Below are positions 7,739-13,958 of a stretch of DNA of 32,597 nt, piece by piece (positions within the stretch are counted from its first letter, which is position 1; the number at the start of each line of letters is the position of its first letter). This DNA comes from a virus. Location: positions 1-32,597 of IMG/VR virus record IMGVR_UViG_3300047355_000182. The stretch is one strand, 5' to 3'. Below the pieces are notes generated by a model that had not been told where the DNA came from, ran no database searches, and was given only the letters and a program-made list of their open reading frames with translations. Made by a program: the position numbers and the translations under genes.

Positions 7739-8140
7739 CTATTCGCTATCCGCAAGCCGCAAGATGCAAGACACGCAAGCCGCAAGGCTCGTGCCGTGAA
7801 ACACGGGGCTACATTCAGGGTCACTCAACCCGCAAGCCGCAAGATGCAACGATTTTCCACCCTCAAATAAAAATAGATCGCCCTTCGAGGGGCGTGATAC
7901 TAGGATAAAACTAATACCGCCAGCCGCAGAATAAGCCATATTCCACGCAATTTGGGATGGTCTTATGTTTACCGCGTTAGCTTTTGCTATTTTTAACTCA
8001 ACCCAAACGGCGACCCCGTCATGCACCAGATGCACATCAGGCACGCCCGACCCTGCGCGGTTTTCAATCCTCGTCGCGTGCGTCTTCGGTGGTAAGTTCT
8101 GCCTCAATCGCTTCCACAGGTTTTGTTCTGGTTTCGACAT
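7739..8140 (-). CDS. VRR-NUC family nuclease (133 aa)
   Basis: The PD-(D/E)XK core is visible: Glu26 in RIENRAG, Pro34-Asp35 in GVPDVHL, Glu49-Leu-Lys in VELK and Gln63. VRR-NUC enzymes are typically structure-specific nucleases acting on branched or flapped DNA. The start at 8140 is preferred over 8239 because GAGG lies six bases upstream of it and the motif begins soon after. This start lies inside the terS gene, giving a 77-base overlap in another frame. The last 37 residues (from about 97), encoded by 7739-7852, correspond to GCAAG repeat units and are rich in Cys, Leu and Ala; they look like an added tail, not part of the fold. Confidence 0.82.
   Translation of the reverse strand: MSKPEQNLWKRLRQNLPPKTHATRIENRAGSGVPDVHLVHDGVAVWVELKIAKANAVNIRPSQIAWNMAYSAAGGISFILVSRPSKGDLFLFEGGKSLHLAACGLSDPECSPVFHGTSLAACVSCILRLADSE
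7746..7850. repeat. GCAAG-type iterated repeats, block 2
   Basis: Two groups of NNGCAAG units occur. In 7750-7790 they read CCGCAAG, CCGCAAG, ATGCAAG, CGCAAG and CCGCAAG. In 7828-7848 they read CCGCAAG, CCGCAAG and ATGCAAC. Between them is a short hairpin, CCGTG-AAA-CACGG. The 19-mer CGCAAGCCGCAAGATGCAA occurs exactly twice. The block lies in the 3' part of the VRR-NUC gene and near terS. Confidence 0.75.
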
Positions 8141-8681
8141 CAGTCGCCTCGCTATATTCGCCCTCGATAAATGCCGCGGGATATTTGTCTTGCAGCTTTG
8201 CCAGCCTCGCCGTGATTTCTTCGCGGCTGAGTTCATCATACTTATGCACGTTGGTTGTCTCGCGCCTGTCGATTGTCAGGCCACCAAGTGACGAGCGGAT
8301 TTTCTCCGCGTTGATTGCAGCGGAAAACTGTCCCGCCTCTTCCGCGTTGTGGGATAATTCGTCGAAGCGTTTAAGCTGATTGATTAGCGTCACCCCATAC
8401 TTGCGCTCCCGCGCCTCGCGTTCTTCCGCGATGTACTCGACCACCAGCGGGAAGTCTCGCCCGTTCAAAAGTTTTGAGGCTTGGACATTGGCACTGTCCT
8501 CGGCATAGCCAGCCTTTCGCGCACACTCGGCATTTGAATAACGCCCCTCAATGTAGTGCCTTGCAAATTCCTTTTGGCGATTGGTCAATCGGCGGGTCGG
8601 TTCGGCTGTTTCGATGGCTGTTTTGCTGTCAGTTTTCTCTGTTTTTTCAGTCAAGTTTCCGCTCCAATAGGCTTTTCTCAT
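8064..8681 (-). CDS. terS: Terminase small subunit (TerS), Terminase_2-like
   Basis: This 205-residue protein starts with a charged linker, then LTNRQKEFARHYIEG at 32-46, ECARKAGYAEDSANVQASKLL at 53-73 and a central helix. That is the helix-turn-helix plus oligomerisation layout of Terminase_2-type small subunits, followed by an acidic C-terminal tail. TerS recognises the viral packaging site and delivers DNA to TerL. It is unlinked from terL by about 2.9 kb of rightward genes, which is unusual. A nuclease gene overlaps its end. Upstream DNA contains the GTTAC cluster. The start ATG at 8681 has no obvious ribosome binding site. Confidence 0.87.
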   Translation of the reverse strand: MRKAYWSGNLTEKTEKTDSKTAIETAEPTRRLTNRQKEFARHYIEGRYSNAECARKAGYAEDSANVQASKLLNGRDFPLVVEYIAEEREARERKYGVTLINQLKRFDELSHNAEEAGQFSAAINAEKIRSSLGGLTIDRRETTNVHKYDELSREEITARLAKLQDKYPAAFIEGEYSEATDVETRTKPVEAIEAELTTEDARDED

Positions 8682-9011
8682 GAGATATATACATTAAAAA
8701 ATCAAAAATCATAAGTCCCGACAACGTTAAAAAAGGTCAAAATATGCGTTTGAAGTGTTACAACGTAACAGAAGTGTTACAGCTAGACCCTCTGTAAGGC
8801 GCATAAAACCTAGCTTTTTGTGATGCTGTAACAGTGTAACACTTGTAACACCTATATTCTGCGAAGTTTTTGAAAAACTTTTTTCGTGGGAGATTACTAC
8901 TGTTACAGCGGTCATTTTAGTGCTTTTTTCCCTGACAGTTTTATGCTAATAATTAAGGGTATCCCATGTGGTTTGGGACACACGATTATAACAGATTACA
9001 GGAGTTTATCT
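8682..9011. promoter_or_regulatory. Divergent control region between terS and the small-gene operon
   Basis: This 330-base gene-free stretch separates leftward terS from rightward 9012. It contains seven GTTAC or GTAAC elements (8755-8908), an AT-rich inverted repeat at 8863-8885 (GAAGTTTTTGAAAAACTTTTTTC) that could be a terminator-like hairpin or an unwinding element, and a short inverted repeat TCCCA/TTGGGA (8962-8978) just before the operon. It looks like an operator or replication-origin type region. No convincing sigma-70 promoter was found here by eye. Confidence 0.6.
8755..8908. repeat. Cluster of seven GTTAC/GTAAC elements
   Basis: Elements are GTGTTACAA (8755), CGTAACAG (8764), AGTGTTACAG (8773), CTGTAACAG (8826), GTGTAACAC (8834), TTGTAACAC (8843) and CTGTTACAG (8900). 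The first three and the next three form two arms of an imperfect inverted repeat, with about 44 bases between them. A related copy, GTGTTACAGCGTAACGG, occurs inside the SNF2 helicase gene at 17857-17873. Confidence 0.8.
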
Positions 9012-9473
9012 ATGTCGTTTGAAATGAAACTAAGTAATGGGGTAGCTACTATCACCCATGAATACAAAACCAAAGCGCACTGCTATCGCGCTTTTATGGT
9101 CGAGCATCTTATGCGTAACAATAAGGTATTTGAAAACTGTGAACAGGAAGACTTGCAGGATGCGTTTCAGGAATTGATCCTGACCAACCGCACCAAGATC
9201 CGAGTTCCGCGGCACGAGGGTGCTGATTTAACGAACGAGTTTGAGCGTGTCGTTTACACCATCGAGATCATTGATACTGATGGCGCGGACAAAGAAACTT
9301 GGACGCATGACTTCACCATCAACTTTTCTTTTTCGGGTATGCCATTCGATTGGGAAGGTGAACTATCACCCGCAGACTTTCGCTACAAGATCCAAGAGAC
9401 CCTCCACAACTTAGATGGTGACGATATCTTGCAGCGGATCGAGTGCTACAATTCTTTTGAGGAGACTTATTAA
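9012..9473 (+). CDS. Hypothetical phage protein (153 aa), first gene of operon
   Basis: The first gene of the large rightward small-gene cluster starts at 9012, eight bases after CAGGAG, in preference to the open-frame extension back to 8886. It is acidic, with alternating beta-like segments (MKLSNGVATITHEYKTK, VVYTIEIID, DFTINFSFSG) and a helical region around residues 20-50, and has no cysteine cluster, signal peptide or membrane segment. The C-terminus is acidic (DGDDILQRIECYNSFEETY). No family is recognised. Two bases separate it from the next gene. Confidence 0.75.
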   Translation: MSFEMKLSNGVATITHEYKTKAHCYRAFMVEHLMRNNKVFENCEQEDLQDAFQELILTNRTKIRVPRHEGADLTNEFERVVYTIEIIDTDGADKETWTHDFTINFSFSGMPFDWEGELSPADFRYKIQETLHNLDGDDILQRIECYNSFEETY

Positions 9474-9474
9474 A

Positions 9475-9672
9475 ATGGCTATTGAACACAAAAACCCAAC
9501 GGGCAGTCACCGCGACATCACGCCAGATATGCTTATCCAGTTTATGGGTGGCGAGGGCAATGTTTCGATGGACAATATTGCCAATGACTTTTGCGATGTT
9601 TTGAACGGCATCTGGGAAGACGCTGCCCTCGAAATTCGCGAGTATATTTTTCAGTTTGAGGAGAGCGCATAA
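9475..9672 (+). CDS. Small hypothetical protein (65 aa)
   Basis: The start at 9475 follows GAGG of the preceding gene's end; its TAA stop overlaps the next ATG (TAATG). Composition is mixed, with an acidic helix at the end (DAALEIREYIFQFEESA). There are no cysteines, membrane segments or recognisable motifs. The gene is held between two others with one- to two-base junctions, which argues that it is real and translationally coupled. Function is unknown. Confidence 0.65.
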   Translation: MAIEHKNPTGSHRDITPDMLIQFMGGEGNVSMDNIANDFCDVLNGIWEDAALEIREYIFQFEESA

Positions 9673-10085
9673 TGGCTACGCAAGTTTATTTGATTGACCC
9701 GTTTGCCAAGACTGTGACCGAGACGAGTATCGATCGGCGCATTGGCTTGAAGGACATTTATCGCCTGATGGACTGCCGCTTGATTGACGCGGTTCGGTTT
9801 CGCGATACCAGTGACGTGATCTATGTCGATGACGAAGGCTTGTATGCCGACGATCAGCGGTTCTTCAAGGTCGATGGTGTGCCGCAGCCGCTGGCAGGCA
9901 AAGCATTGTATGTCGGCACGACAGACGATGGCGATGACTGCGCCCCGACTCGGACATTGGAACAGGTTGAGTTCATGATCGAGTTCATGCCCGACAGCAC
10001 CGAGTCGCAAGATCCGAGTTTCGAGATCCGCAGCTACAGCAGCGATGAAGAACTGAAGGAACTGCTCGAGGAGTTGATGTCATGA
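9672..10085 (+). CDS. Hypothetical acidic protein (137 aa)
   Basis: This gene shares one base with the preceding stop and four with the next start. The sequence has short beta-strand-like pieces (QVYLIDPFAKTVTE, VIYVDDEGLYAD) and a strongly acidic C-terminal half that ends ELKELLEELM. It resembles other small acidic phage proteins that might mimic DNA or bind host factors, but no motif identifies it. Position 10004-10018 inside the gene carries a 15-base element (GTCGCAAGATCCGAG) that recurs at 13728. Confidence 0.7.
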   Translation: MATQVYLIDPFAKTVTETSIDRRIGLKDIYRLMDCRLIDAVRFRDTSDVIYVDDEGLYADDQRFFKVDGVPQPLAGKALYVGTTDDGDDCAPTRTLEQVEFMIEFMPDSTESQDPSFEIRSYSSDEELKELLEELMS

Positions 10086-10309
10086 TGGACGCAGAGGACA
10101 TTCACGAATTTCATTATGAGGATGGTCACCATCGCAAGACGTATCGCGTCAGCTTCATACCCGTTGAAACACTTGAGTATGAATATGTTGTCGAAGCTGA
10201 AAGCGAGGATGATGCCTATGACGCAGCCGAAGAACAGTTGCAAGAAGCCATTGGGTGGGACGCGGCGAAGGATTTCCAGCTAAACGATTTAGAGGAGCAA
10301 ACGTCATGA
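10082..10309 (+). CDS. Small acidic hypothetical protein (75 aa)
   Basis: Starts at ATG 10082, overlapping the preceding stop; its end is shared with the next gene. The N-terminal half contains strand-like HHRKTYRVSFIPVETLEYEYVVEAES; the rest is an acidic helix rich in Ala, Glu and Gln. A two-layer alpha/beta mini-fold is plausible. No specific function can be assigned. Confidence 0.68.
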   Translation: MMDAEDIHEFHYEDGHHRKTYRVSFIPVETLEYEYVVEAESEDDAYDAAEEQLQEAIGWDAAKDFQLNDLEEQTS

Positions 10310-10614
10310 GAGGTGAATTGACAGTGTATTTGTGCATCGGGGACAAGATCTCCCCGATTGCATACCTCGACAGGGATGAGATGTATCCGCATCTGATCGA
10401 GGGTTTTGAGGCTTACGCCAAGTCGCAAGGCGGCATGATCATGGAGCGCATGAACGATGAGCGCGAGATCTGCACGGGCGACGTTGATATGTGGTCGGGC
10501 GGGGATCTCGCCCAATCATACGCGGAACTAGCCGAGGTGGTCGTGGATGTGGCGAACTTTAATTATCTACCGCATCGCCTCCGCCTCGACATAATTGAAA
10601 CAGTAGACCAATAG
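10306..10614 (+). CDS. Hypothetical protein (102 aa)
   Basis: The start at 10306 overlaps the previous stop by four bases (ATGA) and follows AGAGGAG; it is preferred over an open-frame start at 10255. The protein is a mixed, slightly acidic soluble protein with a methionine-rich central helix (GGMIMERMNDEREI). No cysteine cluster, membrane segment or catalytic motif is visible. It contains another GTCGCAAG octamer, at 10422. Confidence 0.68.
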   Translation: MRGELTVYLCIGDKISPIAYLDRDEMYPHLIEGFEAYAKSQGGMIMERMNDEREICTGDVDMWSGGDLAQSYAELAEVVVDVANFNYLPHRLRLDIIETVDQ

Positions 10615-10623
10615 GAGATTATT

Positions 10624-11082
10624 ATGGGACTTGATATGTACTTACAGGCGCGGAAGTTTATCCGCACACAATACAAAGGCACGGGCGACGAGTTTCGCGC
10701 TTTGCCGAAAGAGAAGATGGATGACGTGTTCGAGATTTCGCACATGACAGCAGATGTTCTCTACTGGCGCAAGAACCACTGGGTTCATGGCTTCATCGTC
10801 GAGAACTTTACCGACGATGGTGAAGACAACTGCGAAGAAATCCACATGGATTGCGAGAGGTTGGAAGAACTTGCCAAGACGCTGGAAGCGTGGGCGGAGA
10901 ACCCGAATTATTTGGATGCCACCGAAGGATTTTTCTTTGGCACGAATGACGAGGAGTGGAAGGCCATGTGCCGTGAGCGCATACCCGAAGACATTCTGGC
11001 AATTCGCAGGGCATTGCTGTGGTTAGAAGAAGAGGACTTCGACAAAGAGTGGCGCGAAGTCTTCTATCAGGCCAGTTGGTAG
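10624..11082 (+). CDS. Conserved phage protein of the MGLDMYL family (152 aa)
   Basis: The N-terminus MGLDMYLQARKF, a central YWRKNHWVHGFIVEN followed by DNCEEIHMD, and GFFFGTNDEEW, ending FYQASW, form a pattern I recall in many unrelated phages and some prophages. That family has no known function. The pattern of aromatic and acidic residues suggests a soluble alpha/beta protein. The start follows AGGAG by about eight bases. Its recurrence across phages suggests a useful early or host-related role, but that is inference. Confidence 0.85.
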   Translation: MGLDMYLQARKFIRTQYKGTGDEFRALPKEKMDDVFEISHMTADVLYWRKNHWVHGFIVENFTDDGEDNCEEIHMDCERLEELAKTLEAWAENPNYLDATEGFFFGTNDEEWKAMCRERIPEDILAIRRALLWLEEEDFDKEWREVFYQASW

Positions 11083-11091
11083 GAGGAGAGC

Positions 11092-11424
11092 ATGGCATAT
11101 AAAACAGTATACTGGGACTGGCGCGAGGCGTTCAGCAAGTTTGGTTTCGATGATGGCGATGGCTGGAACGGGACAGATCTGGTTTCCAGTTTTATGAGCG
11201 AAGAGTTTGGGCTCAACATCTACTGCGAAACGTGGGGCTGTCACAACTACATGATCATGGAGGTCTGCAAGAAGACAGACAAGAAAGGCAAGAAGGTCAA
11301 CCTGATCCCGCAGGATACCGACTTCACGCATGGCTACGATGAGCCAGACGAGTGGATGCCGCAGGAGTGGATCGACAAACTTGATGATCACTTCAATGAT
11401 GACTATCAGGTCGGGATTTGTTGA
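11092..11424 (+). CDS. Hypothetical protein (110 aa)
   Basis: Starts seven bases after a clear AGGAGGAG at 11082. Tryptophan- and aspartate-rich N-terminus (YWDWREAFSKFGFDDGDGWNG), a central segment with Cys and Trp (YCETWGCHNYMIMEVCKKTDKKGKK), and an acidic end. No known motif. It is placed in the compact coupled block between the MGLDMYL protein and two other small genes. Confidence 0.72.
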   Translation: MAYKTVYWDWREAFSKFGFDDGDGWNGTDLVSSFMSEEFGLNIYCETWGCHNYMIMEVCKKTDKKGKKVNLIPQDTDFTHGYDEPDEWMPQEWIDKLDDHFNDDYQVGIC

Positions 11425-11426
11425 TC

Positions 11427-11678
11427 ATGGTTACTTATCACGACAATACCGAGTTCCCGTTCGAGGAACTACGAGATGACGAGGGGGACTTTTTCCAAAA
11501 AGTCTCCCTAGCCATGGAGCATTGGGATGTGGATGAGTCGCATGTCTGGTCTATCCTAGAGACAAATGATCCAGACACATGGCTATACGCCCCGCCCCAT
11601 CATTTTATCAACGTTATTGGATACATTGTGACTAAGGAGACGCATGACCATGACACTTACTATGAGGAGAGATTTTGA
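11427..11678 (+). CDS. Small acidic protein (83 aa)
   Basis: The ATG at 11427 is preferred, although a TTG at 11418 is possible; both have weak ribosome binding sites. The protein is rich in Asp, Glu and His, with a HDHDTYYEERF-like tail and PHHF motif, which could bind metals but show no recognised enzyme pattern. The stop shares one base with the following ATG. Confidence 0.65.
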   Translation: MVTYHDNTEFPFEELRDDEGDFFQKVSLAMEHWDVDESHVWSILETNDPDTWLYAPPHHFINVIGYIVTKETHDHDTYYEERF

Positions 11679-11953
11679 TGTCGTTTTATTTTGAGAAAGA
11701 GAGTCCGAAGGTGTTTGTTGAGGGGCAGATGCGAACTGTCTTCAACCTACTGGAGGATATGAAAGTAGAGTTGCGCGGCTACGATGAAGCCGAACTGCAA
11801 GAAGTGAAAGAGTTCGCAAAGCGGTGGCTCACTGTGCCAAACCGGGCGATGGTTGTGATTGCCTCTCACATGTTCGATCAGTGTAACTACCAGATGACCA
11901 TGTTGAGGGCGGCGGACAATGCCCTCAAGAAATCGGAGCCGACCAATGACTGA
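11678..11953 (+). CDS. Small helical protein (91 aa)
   Basis: ATG at 11678 overlaps the previous stop (TGATG) with AGGAGA upstream. Helix-rich, with heptad-like hydrophobics in TVFNLLEDMKVELRGYDEAELQEVKEFAKRW and a later MVVIASHMFDQC segment. No known family. Its last residues overlap the next gene by eight bases. Confidence 0.7.
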   Translation: MSFYFEKESPKVFVEGQMRTVFNLLEDMKVELRGYDEAELQEVKEFAKRWLTVPNRAMVVIASHMFDQCNYQMTMLRAADNALKKSEPTND

Positions 11954-12164
11954 CGCAAAAGAAATTTTCACCGACCCCCAAGTCGCAAGTTTCAAGATCC
12001 GTTATGAGAACGGCAAGAATAATCTTGTCCGCAATCATGTGCGGTGTGACTGGTGCGGCGGCTTCGGGTTCGATTGCAACGAGGCGCAAGACATCGATGT
12101 CTGTGGCGAGTGCAAAGGTTCGGGTTTCGTGATGACTGAAACGAGATGGGAGGAAGATCAATGA
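11946..12164 (+). CDS. DnaJ-type zinc-finger small protein (72 aa)
   Basis: The protein contains two CxxCxGxG motifs, CDWCGGFGF and CGECKGSGF, separated by about 19 residues. Such pairs make the zinc-binding repeat of DnaJ/Hsp40 central domains. The gene has no J-domain, so it is a stand-alone zinc module and not a full co-chaperone. It could bind unfolded protein or a host factor; that is inference. ATG at 11946 overlaps the preceding stop and the next gene starts at its own stop (ATGAGC at 12161). Confidence 0.82.
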   Translation: MTDAKEIFTDPQVASFKIRYENGKNNLVRNHVRCDWCGGFGFDCNEAQDIDVCGECKGSGFVMTETRWEEDQ

Positions 12165-12316
12165 GCGATGACGAAAGCAAAATCTATGTCTTAATGGTTG
12201 TGGTTTTCTTGTGCTCTATTTTAGCGACTTGCTTTGTGCCGAACTCTGGTTCGCATAAGGATTGCCAGCAATGGGAGGGTCGCCAGCACCTAGCGTGTAT
12301 GGGTGGCAAGGGATGA
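12161..12316 (+). CDS. One-helix membrane protein (51 aa), possible lysis partner
   Basis: After a polar start (MSDDESK) residues 8-26 are hydrophobic (IYVLMVVVFLCSILATCFV), then a soluble tail with three cysteines or tryptophans. The helix may be a signal anchor or, less likely, a lipobox-like end (SILATC). The gene is co-translated with the preceding one and overlaps the SleB-type hydrolase start. A holin, anti-holin or spanin-like partner is possible but not shown; no second helix is seen. The gene is too short for routine ORF calls but its ATGA junction with both neighbours supports it. Confidence 0.6.
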   Translation: MSDDESKIYVLMVVVFLCSILATCFVPNSGSHKDCQQWEGRQHLACMGGKG

Positions 12317-12711
12317 TAGGCGAAGCACTCATGTGTATGGCTATGAACATCTACCACGAAGCAAGAAACGAGAGCACGATAGGGCAACTCGCAGTAGGGC
12401 AAGTGGTTATGAACCGCATGAAAGATCCGAGGTTCCCGAACGAAGTCTGTGATGTTATTCATCAGGGCGGCACGAAGCGGCACCGGTGTCAGTTTAGCTG
12501 GTACTGTGATGGTGATCCCGATAAGCCGTTGAATAAAAGGGCTTTTCGGGAGTCGCAAGAGAACGCCATCACGGTCATGAACGGCTGGGTTGGCGGCTTC
12601 TTGGACGGGGCTACGCATTACCATGCAGATTATGTCAGCCCTAAGTGGAGACACGAGAAGACTTTTATAGTAAAAATTGACAGTCATATTTTTTATAGGT
12701 GGGAACAATGA
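12313..12711 (+). CDS. SleB/Hydrolase_2-type cell wall hydrolase (132 aa)
   Basis: The sequence shows the Hydrolase_2 (SleB) pattern: CMAMNIYHEARNE with the putative catalytic Glu16, LAVGQVVMNRM at 27-36, FPNEVCDVIH, CQFSWYCDG at 59-67, and ATHYHADYVSPKW near 100-112. SleB-type enzymes cleave peptidoglycan glycan strands. The start at 12313 forms ATGA with the preceding stop; a start at 12271 with AAGGA upstream would add 14 residues. It has no signal peptide, so it would need help to cross the membrane. Together with the small membrane protein before it, a lysis-related role is plausible. A second wall enzyme, of the M15 type, lies at 26808. Confidence 0.85.
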   Translation: MIGEALMCMAMNIYHEARNESTIGQLAVGQVVMNRMKDPRFPNEVCDVIHQGGTKRHRCQFSWYCDGDPDKPLNKRAFRESQENAITVMNGWVGGFLDGATHYHADYVSPKWRHEKTFIVKIDSHIFYRWEQ

Positions 12712-12881
12712 TGGTGGTTAATGACAACCTGTCGCCGCTCCAGCCGATGGTTGAAGAGGCATACGAGAAAGCGATAGCTGCCGACTGGAACAACGACCCG
12801 AAAGCTGGGGGTCTATGGCAGGAATACAGAAGACTTAAAACTAAACTAGAGAATGGAGAACTTTATGAGCCAAGATTTTGA
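12708..12881 (+). CDS. Small hypothetical protein (57 aa)
   Basis: ATG at 12708 overlaps the hydrolase stop (ATGA). It is a short, mixed-charge helix protein with tryptophan-rich ADWNNDPKAGGLWQEYRRLKTK. No specific motif is seen. It overlaps the next gene by 17 bases. Function unknown; it may be a short accessory gene of the preceding hydrolase. Confidence 0.55.
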   Translation: MMVVNDNLSPLQPMVEEAYEKAIAADWNNDPKAGGLWQEYRRLKTKLENGELYEPRF

Positions 12882-13110
12882 CGACAACATGAAAGGTGTC
12901 TTGTTCAATAACAACACCGACAATCCGAAAGCACCAAACATCAAAGGAGAATGTACGGTAGATGGTAAAACTTATGAAATCGCTGGTTGGCGCAACACGT
13001 CGAAGGCTGGCAAAACTTATTATAGTCTCAAGTTCCAAGAACCGTGGACAGGCGACAAAGACAGCAACGGCACCGACAACATGTTTCCGGAACCGGGGGA
13101 CTTGGAATAA
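12865..13110 (+). CDS. Small DUF736-like protein (81 aa)
   Basis: The start at 12865 follows GGAG; an in-frame ATG at 12853 is less likely because the GGAG lies inside it. The sequence runs MKGVLFNNNTDNPKAPNIKGE, then DGKTYEIAGWRNTSKAGKTYYSLKFQEPW. This is the layout of DUF736-type proteins: a short opening, an xxxAPxxxGE element and a KAGKxYxSLKF ending. Members occur on mobile elements and in phages without a proved function; a beta-rich nucleic-acid-binding fold has often been suspected. The end overlaps the next start by one base. Confidence 0.65.
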   Translation: MSQDFDDNMKGVLFNNNTDNPKAPNIKGECTVDGKTYEIAGWRNTSKAGKTYYSLKFQEPWTGDKDSNGTDNMFPEPGDLE

Positions 13111-13499
13111 TGGGTAGCGTAGTAGACTTCCCAGAGAAGCCGAAGAAGTTCGACGTAAACACTGCCCCGTTGACATCAGCGCATGTCCTGTATGTAGCCG
13201 GGCTAGATAGTCAGATGGTGCCAGTTACATCGAACGAGAAGGCAACATGGTGGGGCACGATAGGGGTTTGGTATCCGGAAAAAGAGGACAAGTCCGACAT
13301 AATGCACTGCCGATTGTCGGCCGCGTTCTTGGATTATCAACACGCTCAGATGTTTACGAGCGATATCGCAACAGCTTCAGGCCAATCTGTCGAGGACGGA
13401 ATGCCGGATGAAATGATTAAAGATCTACAAAAGGCAATGGTCGATAGCTTCTTGCTAGACTTCACTGACCTAGAATTGGATGACGATGACCCAGCATAA
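13110..13499 (+). CDS. Hypothetical protein (129 aa)
   Basis: ATG at 13110 overlaps the previous TAA (TAATG). The sequence has an N-terminal SVVDFPEKPKKFDVNTAPLTSAHVLYVAG, then WWGTIGVWYPEKED, and a helical, acidic C-terminal half with PDEMIKDLQKAMVDSF and a DLELDDDDPA end. No recognised motif. It is one of the middle genes of the coupled block and overlaps the next gene by 20 bases. Confidence 0.7.
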   Translation: MGSVVDFPEKPKKFDVNTAPLTSAHVLYVAGLDSQMVPVTSNEKATWWGTIGVWYPEKEDKSDIMHCRLSAAFLDYQHAQMFTSDIATASGQSVEDGMPDEMIKDLQKAMVDSFLLDFTDLELDDDDPA

Positions 13500-13704
13500 C
13501 TATAAACAACTGACGTTTCTTCGCACCAACATGAGCGGAGAAGATGAGGACACGCATCCGGCGGAACTTTGTATATCGGACGGTAGCGGCAAGCTGCATC
13601 TACAAAAAGTGAGCAGCAGAGCACTGCTTAACATGGCACGAGATGCAATTCGCATCTTGGCAGAGACAAGATTTTTCGAAACAGGAGAGACTAATGACGA
13701 ATAG
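13480..13704 (+). CDS. Small hypothetical protein (74 aa)
   Basis: Starts at ATG 13480 or at 13486; both lie in the end of the previous gene. The protein has a beta-like LCISDGSGKLHLQKVSS segment followed by a helical RALLNMARDAIRILAETRFFETGE end. No family recognised. It overlaps the following gene by 11 bases. Confidence 0.6.
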   Translation: MTMTQHNYKQLTFLRTNMSGEDEDTHPAELCISDGSGKLHLQKVSSRALLNMARDAIRILAETRFFETGETNDE

Positions 13705-13957
13705 AGAAAGCTACCACGATTATCAGGGTCGCAAGATCCGAGAAACACGAACAGAAACGCGTGGTCGCAAGCCCAAGTTTACAAAAGGGCGCAAAACAAT
13801 GGCGGTGGACTTCGAACCTTCAACGTATGAACAAGTGTCAGAGTTGAGCAAAGAGTTCACAGCCAAGTCGGGCAAGCATATCGGTAAGGGTGAGCTTGTC
13901 AGAACAGCCGTAGATTACTGGTTGAAGAACGGCGCAACCTATTCAATGGAGCTATAA
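13694..13957 (+). CDS. Ribbon-helix-helix-like DNA-binding protein (87 aa)
   Basis: After a basic N-terminus (GRKIRETRTETRGRKPKFTKGRK) residues 35-80 read as a beta strand (TMAVDFEP) and two helices (TYEQVSELSKEFTAKSG and GKGELVRTAVDYWLKNG). This is the ribbon-helix-helix (CopG/ParD) layout, which binds DNA as dimers through the paired strand. It could control one of the repeat regions in this window, but no operator is proved. The start follows AGGAGA. The 15-base element GTCGCAAGATCCGAG lies at its start region (13728-13742). Confidence 0.7.
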   Translation: MTNRESYHDYQGRKIRETRTETRGRKPKFTKGRKTMAVDFEPSTYEQVSELSKEFTAKSGKHIGKGELVRTAVDYWLKNGATYSMEL

Positions 13958-13958
13958 A

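Noticed and set aside
6715-7850. CRISPR array
   Set aside because: The GCAAG units are seven to nine bases long without regular unique spacers, and no cas genes are present.
7723-7908. 61-residue basic frame on the plus strand
   Set aside because: It is antisense to the VRR-NUC gene and reads the repeat block; no start signal is seen.
12676-12700. TTGACA near the end of the hydrolase gene as a promoter
   Set aside because: No -10 element lies at an acceptable distance; TATAGG is only about 11 bases downstream.
12184-12708. 174-residue minus-strand frame
   Set aside because: It is antisense to the SleB-type hydrolase, which has clear conserved motifs, and has no motif of its own.
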